Shown here: positions 41,895 to 49,927 of the stretch, piece after piece
How positions within the stretch are numbered: position 1 is the first letter of the stretch
Layout of the letters: every line of letters starts with the position of its first letter
From: Oscillospiraceae bacterium
GTDB taxonomy: Bacteria; Bacillota; Clostridia; Oscillospirales; Oscillospiraceae
Assembly: GCA_020025655.1 (NCBI GenBank)
Contig: JAHHRR010000004.1
Coordinates: 1-61,806, forward strand
Length of the DNA stretch: 61,806 nucleotides
Direction: 5' to 3'
Notes under the pieces: model-generated
What the model saw: only the letters and a program-made list of their open reading frames with translations
Databases searched by the model: none
Told to the model about the DNA's origin: nothing
Program-made: the position numbers and the translations under genes

Positions 41895-41936
41895 AAAGAA
41901 ATCCTTTATGCTCAGGGCATAAAGGATTTCTTTTTT
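41893..41936. terminator. Shared bidirectional terminator of two GT2 genes
   Basis: AAGAAATCCTTTATGC and GCATAAAGGATTTCTT form a 16-bp stem with AAAAA before and TTTTTT after. It ends both convergent glycosyltransferase genes. Confidence 0.9.
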
Positions 41937-42927
41937 AACTGTTTTTCTTTTTTATACGGTTATTCAGCTTCATTATAAGATTAACACTGCCGTAATGCTT
42001 ATGAGTAATAAGGTGCATAAGCAGCTTGAGCTTCGGTGCCATGCTGTTTATGTAAGGATTACTCTTATAATCCGGAAAATTACGGAGAAAATAATCCAGC
42101 AGTTCAGCCTGTACGGGACTCTTTTTGTCTCCGAGATTTACTCTGGTAGTTGAGGTTATAAGCTCATTGTAAAGCACCGTATATTCAAGCTGACGACTGT
42201 ATTTTTCATAGAGACCGTGTGACTTGTAATAGCCCAGAACTTCGTCGCAGACCTGAATTATCTCAAGATTTCTTGCGAGGTTCTTGTTTCTGAGAATGGA
42301 ACCCGGACGCTGGAGATAGTTGTACCATGGCTTGCCGATATGAGTTATCTTTTCTGCGGCAGCATAGAGCTTGGGTGTGGTATAAAAGTCCTCAAACCAG
42401 ATTCTGTCGGGATAGGTAATGGAATTATCGGTAAAAAGACTCTTTTTATAAATCTTATTCCATGCGCTGAGATATTCAAACAGCAGCTCAGGATATTCCT
42501 CCAGACTGAACATACCGTCTCTTTTGCAGCCTGTTTCATATGAGAGCCTGCGGCCGGATTCAGTTACGGGAACAAAATCAAATATAGCCATATCATAACC
42601 GAGCTTGAGACTCTCCAGAATTTCCGGCACGGCATTTTCAGCCAGATAGTCGTCGCTGTCGATAAACTGTATGTATTCACCTGAAGCGATAGCCAGACCT
42701 TCGGTTCTTGCGTGTCCCAGACCGCCGTTAGGCGTTGAAACCAGCTTTATAAGAGAAGGGTATTTCTGAGCATACTTTTCAGCAATTTCAGGGGAAGAGT
42801 CGGTAGAACCGTCATTTATTATAATGATTTCATAATCGGGAATCTGCGGATATATAATAGAATCCAGACACTTTGCAAGATATTTTTCTACGTTGTATAC
42901 GGGGATGACGATGCTGAGCTTTGTCAT
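41935..42927 (-). CDS. Glycosyltransferase family 2
   Basis: The 330-residue protein has the same GT-A signature as its convergent neighbour: LSIVIPVYNVEKYLAKCLDSI, IINDGSTDSSPEIAEKYAQ and QFIDSDDYLAE, and similar C-terminal architecture. The two are paralogues (about the same length and motif spacing) acting probably on the same glycan. The ATG at 42927 is preceded by GGAGGTTATG. It has its own divergent promoter region shared with lepB. Confidence 0.88.
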   Translation of the reverse strand: MTKLSIVIPVYNVEKYLAKCLDSIIYPQIPDYEIIIINDGSTDSSPEIAEKYAQKYPSLIKLVSTPNGGLGHARTEGLAIASGEYIQFIDSDDYLAENAVPEILESLKLGYDMAIFDFVPVTESGRRLSYETGCKRDGMFSLEEYPELLFEYLSAWNKIYKKSLFTDNSITYPDRIWFEDFYTTPKLYAAAEKITHIGKPWYNYLQRPGSILRNKNLARNLEIIQVCDEVLGYYKSHGLYEKYSRQLEYTVLYNELITSTTRVNLGDKKSPVQAELLDYFLRNFPDYKSNPYINSMAPKLKLLMHLITHKHYGSVNLIMKLNNRIKKKNS

Positions 42928-42998
42928 GACATAACCTCCGAATAATAATGCTCATATTATATCTAAAACCGCCTGCTTTTTCAAGCGCCTAAAAATAG

Positions 42999-43028
42999 TT
43001 GCTTAGGGGTACTGTTATGGTGTATAAT
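42999..43028 (+). promoter_or_regulatory. Promoter of the lepB-rbgA-rnhB-yraN operon
   Basis: TTGCTT at 42999-43004 and a perfect TATAAT at 43023-43028 are spaced by 18 bp, 55 bp before the lepB ATG. Confidence 0.65.
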
Positions 43029-43083
43029 AATCTGAACATTTATTTTCAGTTAAATGTGATTATTTTCGGAAATGGAGATAATT

Positions 43084-43656
43084 ATGAGCAGAAAGAAAAA
43101 TAACCCGGAGGAAGAGTTGTCCGGCGGTATCAAAAGCAGAAAAGAAATATATGAGTGGATTCAGTGCCTTATAACAGCTCTCATAATCTGCGTTGTGCTG
43201 TTTGTCTTCTTTATAAGAGTAATTGATGTTGCTGGTACATCAATGAATCCGACTCTTCAGAACGGCGATAAAATGCTGGTTTCGAATATTTTCTATAAAC
43301 CCAAAGCCGGTGATGTTGTCGTTTTCAAAAAAGACAGCTATGATCCCAATAAGGCTCTGGTAAAGAGAGTTATTGCTACCGAAGGTCAGGAGATAAATAT
43401 TGACTTTGATAACGGCATTGTCTACATAGACGGTGAGCCAATAGAAGAGGATTATATCGCCGAACTTACCAAGACTAAACTTGACTTTATCGGCCCTAAA
43501 GAAGTTCCCGAAGGCTGCGTCTTTGTTATGGGAGATAACCGCAATATGTCTACCGACTCCCGAAAGGCCGAAATCGGCATGGTAGACAGCAGACTTATTT
43601 TGGGAAGAGCTTATGCAGTGATTTTTCCCTTAAGTGAAATGGGATGGATTAGATGA
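43084..43656 (+). CDS. lepB: Signal peptidase I (LepB-type)
   Basis: The 190-residue protein has one N-terminal membrane helix (about 27-47), the catalytic serine in AGTSMNPTL, the catalytic lysine in ALVKRVIATEG and the conserved GDNRNMSTDSR box. This Ser-Lys enzyme is the general signal peptidase, in contrast to the Ser-His SipW enzyme at 10186. The order lepB-ylqF-rnhB is common in Firmicutes. The ATG at 43084 has GGAGA upstream; the earlier in-frame ATG at 43072 overlaps the ribosome site. Confidence 0.92.
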   Translation: MSRKKNNPEEELSGGIKSRKEIYEWIQCLITALIICVVLFVFFIRVIDVAGTSMNPTLQNGDKMLVSNIFYKPKAGDVVVFKKDSYDPNKALVKRVIATEGQEINIDFDNGIVYIDGEPIEEDYIAELTKTKLDFIGPKEVPEGCVFVMGDNRNMSTDSRKAEIGMVDSRLILGRAYAVIFPLSEMGWIR

Positions 43657-44531
43657 TGGATAATAACGGATTTGAAAAAATGAATATACAGTGGTTCCCC
43701 GGCCACATGACAAAGGCACAGCGCATGATAGAGGAAAATATCAGGATGGTGGATGCTGTGTGCGAAATTCTGGATGCCAGAATTCCTTTTTCCAGCAGAA
43801 ACCCTGATATAGACAGGCTGTCAGGCGATAAGCCCAGACTGATTATACTGAACAGAACTGATCTTGCAGACCCTAAAATAACCGATGCATGGAAAAAATT
43901 CTTTGAAGACAAAGGTTATATGGTTTTACTGACCGATGCCAAAACCGGCAAAGGCGTAAAAAGCTTTGTGCCTGCGGTGAGAAAGCTCCTTGAAAACAAG
44001 CTCAAAGAGTATGAGGCAAAGGGGCAGGTAGGAAGACCTCTGCGTGTTATGATTCTGGGAATCCCGAATGTAGGAAAGTCTACATTTATAAATAAGGTTG
44101 CAGGCAGAAAGGCTGCTATCGCAGGCGATAAACCCGGCGTTACAAGAGGCAAGCAGTGGATAAATATAGGCACAGGGCTTGATCTGCTGGATACTCCCGG
44201 TATACTCTGGCCTAAGTTTGAAAGTCAGGAAGTCGGCGAAATGCTGGCAATCACAAATGCTATAAAGGCAGATGTTCTGGACAAGGAAACTCTGGGGGCA
44301 AACTTTATGCTCAGACTTGCCAGAATGTATCCTCAGGCTATAGTTGACCGCTATAAATTTACTCCAGACCCTGAGCTCAACGGCTTTGAACTTCTTGAGC
44401 AGGCCGCAAAGAAAAGGGGATTCCTTGTGTCACGGGGAGAGTACGATATAGAACGTATGGCTAATACTCTGCTTGGCGAGTACCACGACGGCAAGCTGGG
44501 AAGAATTTCTCTGGAGACTCCTGATGACTGA
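43653..44531 (+). CDS. rbgA: Ribosome biogenesis GTPase RbgA (YlqF)
   Basis: The 292-residue protein is a circularly permuted GTPase needed for late 50S subunit assembly. It starts with the diagnostic NIQWFPGHMTKAQR, then motifs in permuted order: NRTDLADP (G4), GIPNVGKSTFIN (G1), GVTRGKQWI (G2) and DTPGILWP (G3). The C-terminal helical domain binds rRNA. The frame opens at ATG 43653 within the lepB stop region; ATG 43680 (MNIQW) matches the usual family N-terminus and is an alternative start, as neither has a strong ribosome site. Overlaps rnhB by 8 nt. Confidence 0.93.
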   Translation: MMDNNGFEKMNIQWFPGHMTKAQRMIEENIRMVDAVCEILDARIPFSSRNPDIDRLSGDKPRLIILNRTDLADPKITDAWKKFFEDKGYMVLLTDAKTGKGVKSFVPAVRKLLENKLKEYEAKGQVGRPLRVMILGIPNVGKSTFINKVAGRKAAIAGDKPGVTRGKQWINIGTGLDLLDTPGILWPKFESQEVGEMLAITNAIKADVLDKETLGANFMLRLARMYPQAIVDRYKFTPDPELNGFELLEQAAKKRGFLVSRGEYDIERMANTLLGEYHDGKLGRISLETPDD

Positions 44532-45123
44532 ACTTTGGGAATACGAAAATGAAATATATGATGCAGGATATAAGGTGATCTGCGGAGTGGATGAAGCCGG
44601 CAGAGGCCCTCTTGCAGGACCGGTATGCGCAGCGGCTGTTATCCTTCCGAGAAATATAGAAATTGAGGGGCTTAATGACTCCAAAAAGCTCAGCGAGAAA
44701 AAACGAGAAGCTATTTTTGACGTCATTAAGGAAAAAGCGCTGAGCTATGGCATTGCCTATGCAAGCGTTGAGGAAATTGAAGCTCTCAATATATTAAATG
44801 CTACCTATCTTGCAATGAACAGAGCCATAGCACAGCTTAACATCAGGCCTGAACTTGCGCTGATTGACGGCAACCGCAATAACGGAATTGAAACTGAAAG
44901 CAGATGCGTTGTAAAGGGCGATGCAAGATGCGCAGATATTGCGGCGGCATCAATCCTTGCAAAAGTCAGCCGTGACAGGCTTATGCGTCAGGAGGCTGAG
45001 CGCTACCCCGAATACGGCTTTGAAAAGCACAAGGGCTATGGAACAAAGGCCCACTATGAAGCAATCAGAAAGTATGGTCCCAGCCCTATCCACAGGCTCA
45101 GCTTTCTGAAAAAGATGCACTGA
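44524..45123 (+). CDS. rnhB: Ribonuclease HII
   Basis: The 199-residue enzyme degrades the RNA strand of RNA-DNA hybrids and removes misincorporated ribonucleotides. Catalytic residues lie in VICGVDEAGRGPLAGPV (Asp and Glu), LIDGN and the later ASILAKVSRDRLM block. The start is the ATG at 44524, with GGAG upstream, overlapping rbgA by 8 nt; 17 upstream codons in frame are inside rbgA and unsupported. The stop overlaps the start of yraN. Confidence 0.95.
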   Translation: MTELWEYENEIYDAGYKVICGVDEAGRGPLAGPVCAAAVILPRNIEIEGLNDSKKLSEKKREAIFDVIKEKALSYGIAYASVEEIEALNILNATYLAMNRAIAQLNIRPELALIDGNRNNGIETESRCVVKGDARCADIAAASILAKVSRDRLMRQEAERYPEYGFEKHKGYGTKAHYEAIRKYGPSPIHRLSFLKKMH

Positions 45124-45482
45124 TGAACAGAAAAAAGCTCGGAAGCTGGGGAGAGGAAAAAGCCGCAGAATACCTTCACAGCAACGGATATGATATCCTT
45201 GATATGAACTATTCCTGCCGTTTCGGCGAGATAGATATTATCGCAAGGTATGACGGGTACATAGTGTTCACGGAAGTCAAGCTTAGAAAAAACTCAAATT
45301 TTGCTGAGGCAAGAGAATTTGTGACAAGAGCAAAACAGGAACGTATCCTGACTACTGCACAGTTCTATCTGGCTCAGAATGAAACTGACCTTCAGCCACG
45401 TTTTGATGTAATAGAAATTTACGCAGCAGAAGGCCGTGAAGGCAATATCGAAATCCGGCATATAACGGATGCATTTGAATAA
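45123..45482 (+). CDS. yraN: YraN family endonuclease-fold protein (UPF0102)
   Basis: The 119-residue protein has the Holliday-junction-resolvase-like fold with the nuclease motif: GSWGEEKAAEYL, then FGEIDIIARYDGYIVFTEVKLRKN (E-x-D...E-V-K). The role is unknown, but it is typically encoded after rnhB, as here with a 1-nt overlap (TGATG). Cytoplasmic. Confidence 0.92.
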   Translation: MNRKKLGSWGEEKAAEYLHSNGYDILDMNYSCRFGEIDIIARYDGYIVFTEVKLRKNSNFAEAREFVTRAKQERILTTAQFYLAQNETDLQPRFDVIEIYAAEGREGNIEIRHITDAFE

Positions 45483-45511
45483 TTATGTAAACCGGGCAAA
45501 GCCCGGCTCAG

Positions 45512-45694
45512 TCAGCAGGTACCACGGGGACAGAAGGTGGAACAGTAGGTTTCGCCCTTTGTAACTGCATTGCGGTTGTGAACACGAATCTGGTCTGCTG
45601 TGCAGTGACAGTCGGCGGTGTTGTATTTGCAGTTTGTTACATCACATCCGACACCGGGAATACTTTCATTGCAGCTGCATTTTTTATCACTCAT
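45512..45694 (-). CDS. DUF1540-type cysteine-rich small protein
   Basis: The 60-residue protein contains eight or so cysteines in the DUF1540 pattern: CSCNESIPGVGCDVTNCKYNT...CHCTADQIRV...TYCSTFCPRGTC. These proteins are widespread in Clostridia and probably bind metal; some are expressed during sporulation. The start at the ATG at 45694 has GGAGG upstream; the six-codon upstream extension covers that site. A GC-rich hairpin (CCGGGC/GCCCGG, 45490-45505) follows the stop and may be its terminator. Confidence 0.82.
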   Translation of the reverse strand: MSDKKCSCNESIPGVGCDVTNCKYNTADCHCTADQIRVHNRNAVTKGETYCSTFCPRGTC

Positions 45695-45777
45695 TTTAAT
45701 GCCTCCATTCATATTTGCTCGGAAATATTTTTTACTGATTTACTTATTTATATACACATTCGGAGGTTTTTCCTTTT

Positions 45778-46467
45778 ATGGCATTGTATACTATCGGAGA
45801 TCTGCATTTATCTCTGGCATCTGAAAAGCCTATGGACATTTTCGGTGACAAATGGAAGAACCATGCCGAAAAATTAAAGAAAAATTTTCAGGTTGTAGGT
45901 GAAGATGATCTGACCGTGCTGTGCGGAGATCACAGCTGGGGCATGAGCCTTGAGGAATCATTGCAGGATCTGCTCTATATAAACTCCCTGCCGGGAAAAA
46001 AGATAATGCTTAAAGGCAATCACGATTACTGGTGGGGAACCGCCAATAAAATCAGGACTTTTTTTGAAGCCCACGGCATAGATACTATGGAGATACTTCA
46101 CAATAACTCATTCCAGTACGGCGATTATGCCATATGCGGAACAAGAGGCTGGTTTTATGAGGAGGAAAAAGGCGGAGAACATGATAAAAAAATCATGAAC
46201 CGAGAGATTATGCGCCTTGAAACCTCTTTAAAAGCAGCAGGAGACAGAGAAAAGCTGGTGTTTCTTCATTACCCGCCTATCTATCAGCACTATAAGTGCG
46301 AGGAGATTCTGGAGCTGCTGAAAAAATACGAGGTTAAAATGTGCTGCTACGGTCATATTCACGGCAAGGGCACAGCTTTTGCGTTTAACGGCTGGCGTGA
46401 CGGAACTGAATTTAAGCTCGTTTCTGCCGATTTTGTTGATTTTAAACCTGTAAAACTAAGATTTTAG
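45778..46467 (+). CDS. Metallophosphoesterase (calcineurin-like)
   Basis: The 229-residue protein has the full two-metal motif series: GDLHLS (residues 7-12), GDHSWG near 46, GNHDYWWG near 80, a histidine in LHYPP and YGHIHG near 190. This group hydrolyses phosphoesters; the natural substrate is unknown, although similar Firmicutes proteins may act on nucleotides. GGAGG lies about 10 nt before the ATG at 45778. Divergent from the DUF1540 gene. Confidence 0.85.
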   Translation: MALYTIGDLHLSLASEKPMDIFGDKWKNHAEKLKKNFQVVGEDDLTVLCGDHSWGMSLEESLQDLLYINSLPGKKIMLKGNHDYWWGTANKIRTFFEAHGIDTMEILHNNSFQYGDYAICGTRGWFYEEEKGGEHDKKIMNREIMRLETSLKAAGDREKLVFLHYPPIYQHYKCEEILELLKKYEVKMCCYGHIHGKGTAFAFNGWRDGTEFKLVSADFVDFKPVKLRF

Positions 46468-46489
46468 AGCTTTGTTAAAGATTTTTTCA

Positions 46490-46518
46490 TTGATTTTATA
46501 AAGAATATCTGATATTAT
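46490..46518 (+). promoter_or_regulatory. Promoter of the tig operon
   Basis: TTGATT at 46490-46495 and TATTAT at 46513-46518 are spaced by 17 bp, about 40 bp before the trigger factor ATG. No CtsR-like repeat was recognised nearby. Confidence 0.55.
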
Positions 46519-46560
46519 GTCCAAGTGCGTGTTAGTCACATATAGAGGAGGAAATCGATC

Positions 46561-47865
46561 ATGATTTTTAAGAACTTAGAAAAGAAAGAAAATACCGCTC
46601 AGTTTCAGGTTGAGTCCGATGCTGCCGAGTTCGAGGCTGCTGTAAACGGTGCCTACCTGCAGAACAAGAAATCTATTGCTATTCCCGGCTTCCGTAAGGG
46701 CAAGGCCCCCAGAGCCGTTATTGAAGGTATGTACGGTGCAGAGGTCTTCTACCAGGACGCTATGGACGAACTGGCACCCAAGGCTTTTGAGTTCGGTCTC
46801 AAAGAGTCTGAGCTGAGAATTGTCGGCGCACCTTCCATCACTGATATTGACGTTACCGATGAAAAGACTGTCTGCTACACCTTCGCTGTCTCCCTTTACC
46901 CTGAGGTAAAGCTGGGCCAGTATAAGGAACTCGAGGTCGAGAAGCATCACAGAGAAGTTACCGACGAGGACGTTGCAAGAGAGCTGGAAGAGGCTCGCAA
47001 GCGCAATGCCCGTATGGTCGGTGTTGAAGGCCGTGCAGCTCAGATGGGCGACACTGTTAACATTGACTTCGACGGTTATCTCGACGGCGTTCGCTTCGAC
47101 GGCGGCAAGGCAGAGGACTACTCCCTGGAGCTCGGTTCTCACAGCTTCGTTCCCGGCTTTGAAGAGCAGGTTGTCGGCATGAACATCGGCGAGGAGAAGG
47201 ATCTGGATATCACCTTCCCCGAAGAGTACACCCCCGAGCTCGCAGGCAAGGCTGTTGTATTCAAGGTAAAACTCAACGACATGAGCTACACCGAGCTGCC
47301 TGAGCTGGATGACGAGTTTGCTAAGGATGCAGGCTTCGACACTCTCGACGCTTACAAAGAGGATGTCCGCAAGAACCTTCAGGAGAGCTTTGACGAGCAG
47401 GATGAGGCTCAGTTCCGTTCCGATGCTATGACCAAGGCTTGCGAGAACATGGAGGTTTCCATTCCTGACGTTATGGTTGACGATAAGGTCGAGGAGATCA
47501 TTCGCAACTATGCTGCAAACTTCGGTATGTCCGACCGCAGCATAAGCATTGACAAGCTGAAGGAAATGATGGGTCTTACCGATGAAGTCCTCAACGCCGG
47601 CATCCGTCCCGGTGCTCTGCTTCAGGTTAAGAGCGATCTGCTGATCGAAGCTATCGTTAAGGCTGAGGATATTCAGGTTTCCGAGGAAGAGCTCAACGAG
47701 TACGTTGAGAAGGTTGCAAAGTCTGTTGACGGCAAGCCCGAGGAAATCAGAGAGTACTTCGGCGAAGAGTTCATCACCTCCGAGAAGCGCAAGGAGAAAG
47801 CCACTGCCCTTATTTTTGACACCGCTGTTGCAACCGAACCCAAAGAAGAGGAAAAGGCTGAATAA
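46561..47865 (+). CDS. tig: Trigger factor
   Basis: The 434-residue ribosome-bound chaperone and peptidyl-prolyl isomerase has its three domains: the N-terminal ribosome-binding domain with IPGFRKGKAPRAVIE (about 40-54), the FKBP domain with GDTVNIDFDGYLDGVRFDGG to VFKVKL (about 160-243) and the helical C-terminal substrate cradle. The length is usual. Codon use is highly biased to C-ending codons, marking strong expression. RBS AGAGGAGG before the ATG at 46561. A long open frame on the opposite strand is a by-product of that bias. The tig-clpP-clpX-lon-ysxC order is classical. Confidence 0.97.
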   Translation: MIFKNLEKKENTAQFQVESDAAEFEAAVNGAYLQNKKSIAIPGFRKGKAPRAVIEGMYGAEVFYQDAMDELAPKAFEFGLKESELRIVGAPSITDIDVTDEKTVCYTFAVSLYPEVKLGQYKELEVEKHHREVTDEDVARELEEARKRNARMVGVEGRAAQMGDTVNIDFDGYLDGVRFDGGKAEDYSLELGSHSFVPGFEEQVVGMNIGEEKDLDITFPEEYTPELAGKAVVFKVKLNDMSYTELPELDDEFAKDAGFDTLDAYKEDVRKNLQESFDEQDEAQFRSDAMTKACENMEVSIPDVMVDDKVEEIIRNYAANFGMSDRSISIDKLKEMMGLTDEVLNAGIRPGALLQVKSDLLIEAIVKAEDIQVSEEELNEYVEKVAKSVDGKPEEIREYFGEEFITSEKRKEKATALIFDTAVATEPKEEEKAE

Positions 47866-47927
47866 TTCAGAGGGAATAAGGATATGCTCTCTTGGATAAA
47901 GCAAATTTTAAAAGGAGAGTTAATAAT

Positions 47928-48509
47928 ATGAGTTTAGTACCTTATGTTGTAGAACAGACCAGCCGTGGAGAGCGTTCATATGATATCTTCTCAAGGCTTT
48001 TAAATGACCGTATAGTCATGCTGAGCGAAGAAGTCAATGACACCACTGCAAGCCTTATTGTTGCCCAGCTTCTTTACCTCGAAGCTCAGGACCCTGATAA
48101 AGACATACAGTTTTACATCAACAGCCCCGGCGGAAGCGTTACATCCGGACTTGCTATCTATGATACTATGCAGTACATTAAGCCCGATGTTTCAACTATC
48201 TGCATCGGTATGGCAGCCTCTATGGGTGCCTTCCTGCTGTCCTCCGGCGCAAAGGGTAAGCGCATTGCACTGCCTAATTCCGAAATTATGATTCACCAGC
48301 CCTCCGGCGGCAGCCAGGGCCAGTGCACCGATATTCAGATTCAGGCCGAACAGATCCTGAAAATCAAAAAGAGACTCAACGGAATTCTTGCCGAAAACAC
48401 CGGTAAGAGCGTTGAGCAGATTGAGCGTGACTGCGAGAGAGACCACTTCATGAGCGCTCAGGAGGCTCAGGAATACGGCCTTATAGATAAGGTTATCTAC
48501 AAGCGCTGA
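47928..48509 (+). CDS. clpP: ATP-dependent Clp protease proteolytic subunit
   Basis: The 193-residue serine peptidase has the catalytic serine in GMAASMGAFLLSSGAKGKR (about 98), histidine in PNSEIMIHQPSGG (about 123) and aspartate further on. It forms a tetradecameric chamber fed by ClpX, encoded next. Start ATG 47928 with AAAGGAGA upstream; the TTG 36 nt earlier in frame is not supported. A terminator-like hairpin follows at 48523. Confidence 0.97.
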   Translation: MSLVPYVVEQTSRGERSYDIFSRLLNDRIVMLSEEVNDTTASLIVAQLLYLEAQDPDKDIQFYINSPGGSVTSGLAIYDTMQYIKPDVSTICIGMAASMGAFLLSSGAKGKRIALPNSEIMIHQPSGGSQGQCTDIQIQAEQILKIKKRLNGILAENTGKSVEQIERDCERDHFMSAQEAQEYGLIDKVIYKR

Positions 48510-48522
48510 TAAATGATTTTTA

Positions 48523-48553
48523 ATGGGGGAACGAGAGTTCCCCCATAGTTTTA
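48523..48553 (+). terminator. Hairpin after clpP
   Basis: ATGGGGGAAC and GTTCCCCCAT form a 10-bp stem with a GAGA tetraloop followed by AGTTTTA. A second hairpin (CAGGCAC/GTGCCTG, 48563-48593) precedes clpX. Termination may be partial because clpX and lon continue on the same strand. Confidence 0.65.
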
Positions 48554-48636
48554 AATGCCGATTGCAGGCACATATGCGGCACAAAGCGTGCCTGTGCTTA
48601 GCGGAATGATTTTCGCTGAGCGGAATGGAGAATATA

Positions 48637-49893
48637 ATGGCAAAAAATGATGAGAGAAGAAGTATAAGATGCTCGTTCTGCGGAAAGCCTCAGTCTATGG
48701 TGGACAGGCTTATTGCCGGAAACGGCAGTTACATCTGCGATGAGTGTGTACGTATGTGCATGAGCATAATTGACGATATGCCCATACCTGAAAGACCTGT
48801 CGAGGGTCAGGACGGTCTGCCTCTGGTTTTTGAAAAGCTTCCTAAACCCATGCAGATCAAAGAAAAACTTGACCAGTATATAATCGGACAGGACAGAGCA
48901 AAGGTAGTACTGGCTGTTGCCGTATATAACCATTATAAGCGTATTCTCCACCACAGTGATGACGACGTGGAACTTCAGAAGAGCAACATCCTTCTTATAG
49001 GCCCCACCGGCAGCGGTAAGACCCTTTTTGCTCAGACTATGGCAAAAATGCTGGATGTACCTTTTGCTATCGCCGATGCAACTACCATAACCGAGGCCGG
49101 CTATGTAGGCGAAGATGTCGAGAACGTCATCTTAAAGCTGCTTCAGGCAGCAGATTTTGATGTAGAGAGAGCTCAGCGTGGTATTATCTACATTGATGAA
49201 ATTGATAAAATTGCAAGAAAGAGTGAAAACACCTCTATCACCCGTGATGTTTCAGGTGAAGGCGTTCAGCAGGCACTGCTTAAGCTCCTTGAAGGTACTA
49301 TTGCAAACGTTCCCCCTCAGGGCGGAAGAAAGCATCCTCAGCAGGAGTTTATACACGTTGACACTACCAATATACTCTTTATTTGCGGCGGCGCATTCGA
49401 CGGTCTTGACAAGATTATTGAAAGACGCACCAGCAAAAAATCCATGGGCTTCGGTGCTGAGATTGTCAGCAACACCGAAAGAGACGTGGGCGAGATCCTC
49501 GCTCAGGTTCAGCAGCACGATCTGCTGAAGTTCGGTATTATCCCCGAACTTATCGGCCGTCTGCCTGTGGTTGCTTCTCTTGATTCTCTGAAGAGAGAAG
49601 ATCTGGTAAGAATTCTTACCGAACCTAAAAACGCCATGGCAAAGCAGTATAAAGCTCTGCTTGCATATGACGGCGTTGATCTCAGCTATGAGCCTGAGGC
49701 CCTTGAAGCAATTGCTGATAAGGCTATTGACATGAAGATAGGTGCCCGTGGCCTGAGAAGTGTTATGGAGGGTGTTATGACAAATATCATGTACACTATT
49801 CCCTCCGATCCCAGCATAAGCAAAGTGATTGTTACCGCCGAGAGCGTTAAAGAGGGAACCGAGCCTGAGGTACAGCACAAGACTCAGGAATAA
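48637..49893 (+). CDS. clpX: ATP-dependent Clp protease ATP-binding subunit ClpX
   Basis: The 418-residue AAA+ unfoldase has an N-terminal zinc-binding domain (CSFCGKPQ ... YICDECVRMC, about 11-37), Walker A GPTGSGKTLFAQ, Walker B IIYIDEIDKIA, and the ClpP-binding IGF-type loop visible as FGI near KFGIIPELIGRLP. It feeds unfolded substrates to ClpP. Start at ATG 48637 with ATGGAGA upstream; the four-codon extension MENI covers it. Followed closely by lon. Confidence 0.97.
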   Translation: MAKNDERRSIRCSFCGKPQSMVDRLIAGNGSYICDECVRMCMSIIDDMPIPERPVEGQDGLPLVFEKLPKPMQIKEKLDQYIIGQDRAKVVLAVAVYNHYKRILHHSDDDVELQKSNILLIGPTGSGKTLFAQTMAKMLDVPFAIADATTITEAGYVGEDVENVILKLLQAADFDVERAQRGIIYIDEIDKIARKSENTSITRDVSGEGVQQALLKLLEGTIANVPPQGGRKHPQQEFIHVDTTNILFICGGAFDGLDKIIERRTSKKSMGFGAEIVSNTERDVGEILAQVQQHDLLKFGIIPELIGRLPVVASLDSLKREDLVRILTEPKNAMAKQYKALLAYDGVDLSYEPEALEAIADKAIDMKIGARGLRSVMEGVMTNIMYTIPSDPSISKVIVTAESVKEGTEPEVQHKTQE

Positions 49894-49927
49894 TCCCTTT
49901 ATATAAACTCCGGAAAGGAGAAAACAT

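Noticed and set aside
46576..47904. 442-residue open frame on the minus strand opposite trigger factor
   Set aside because: It is the exact antisense shadow of the highly codon-biased tig gene, has no ribosome site or recognisable domain, and tig is certain.
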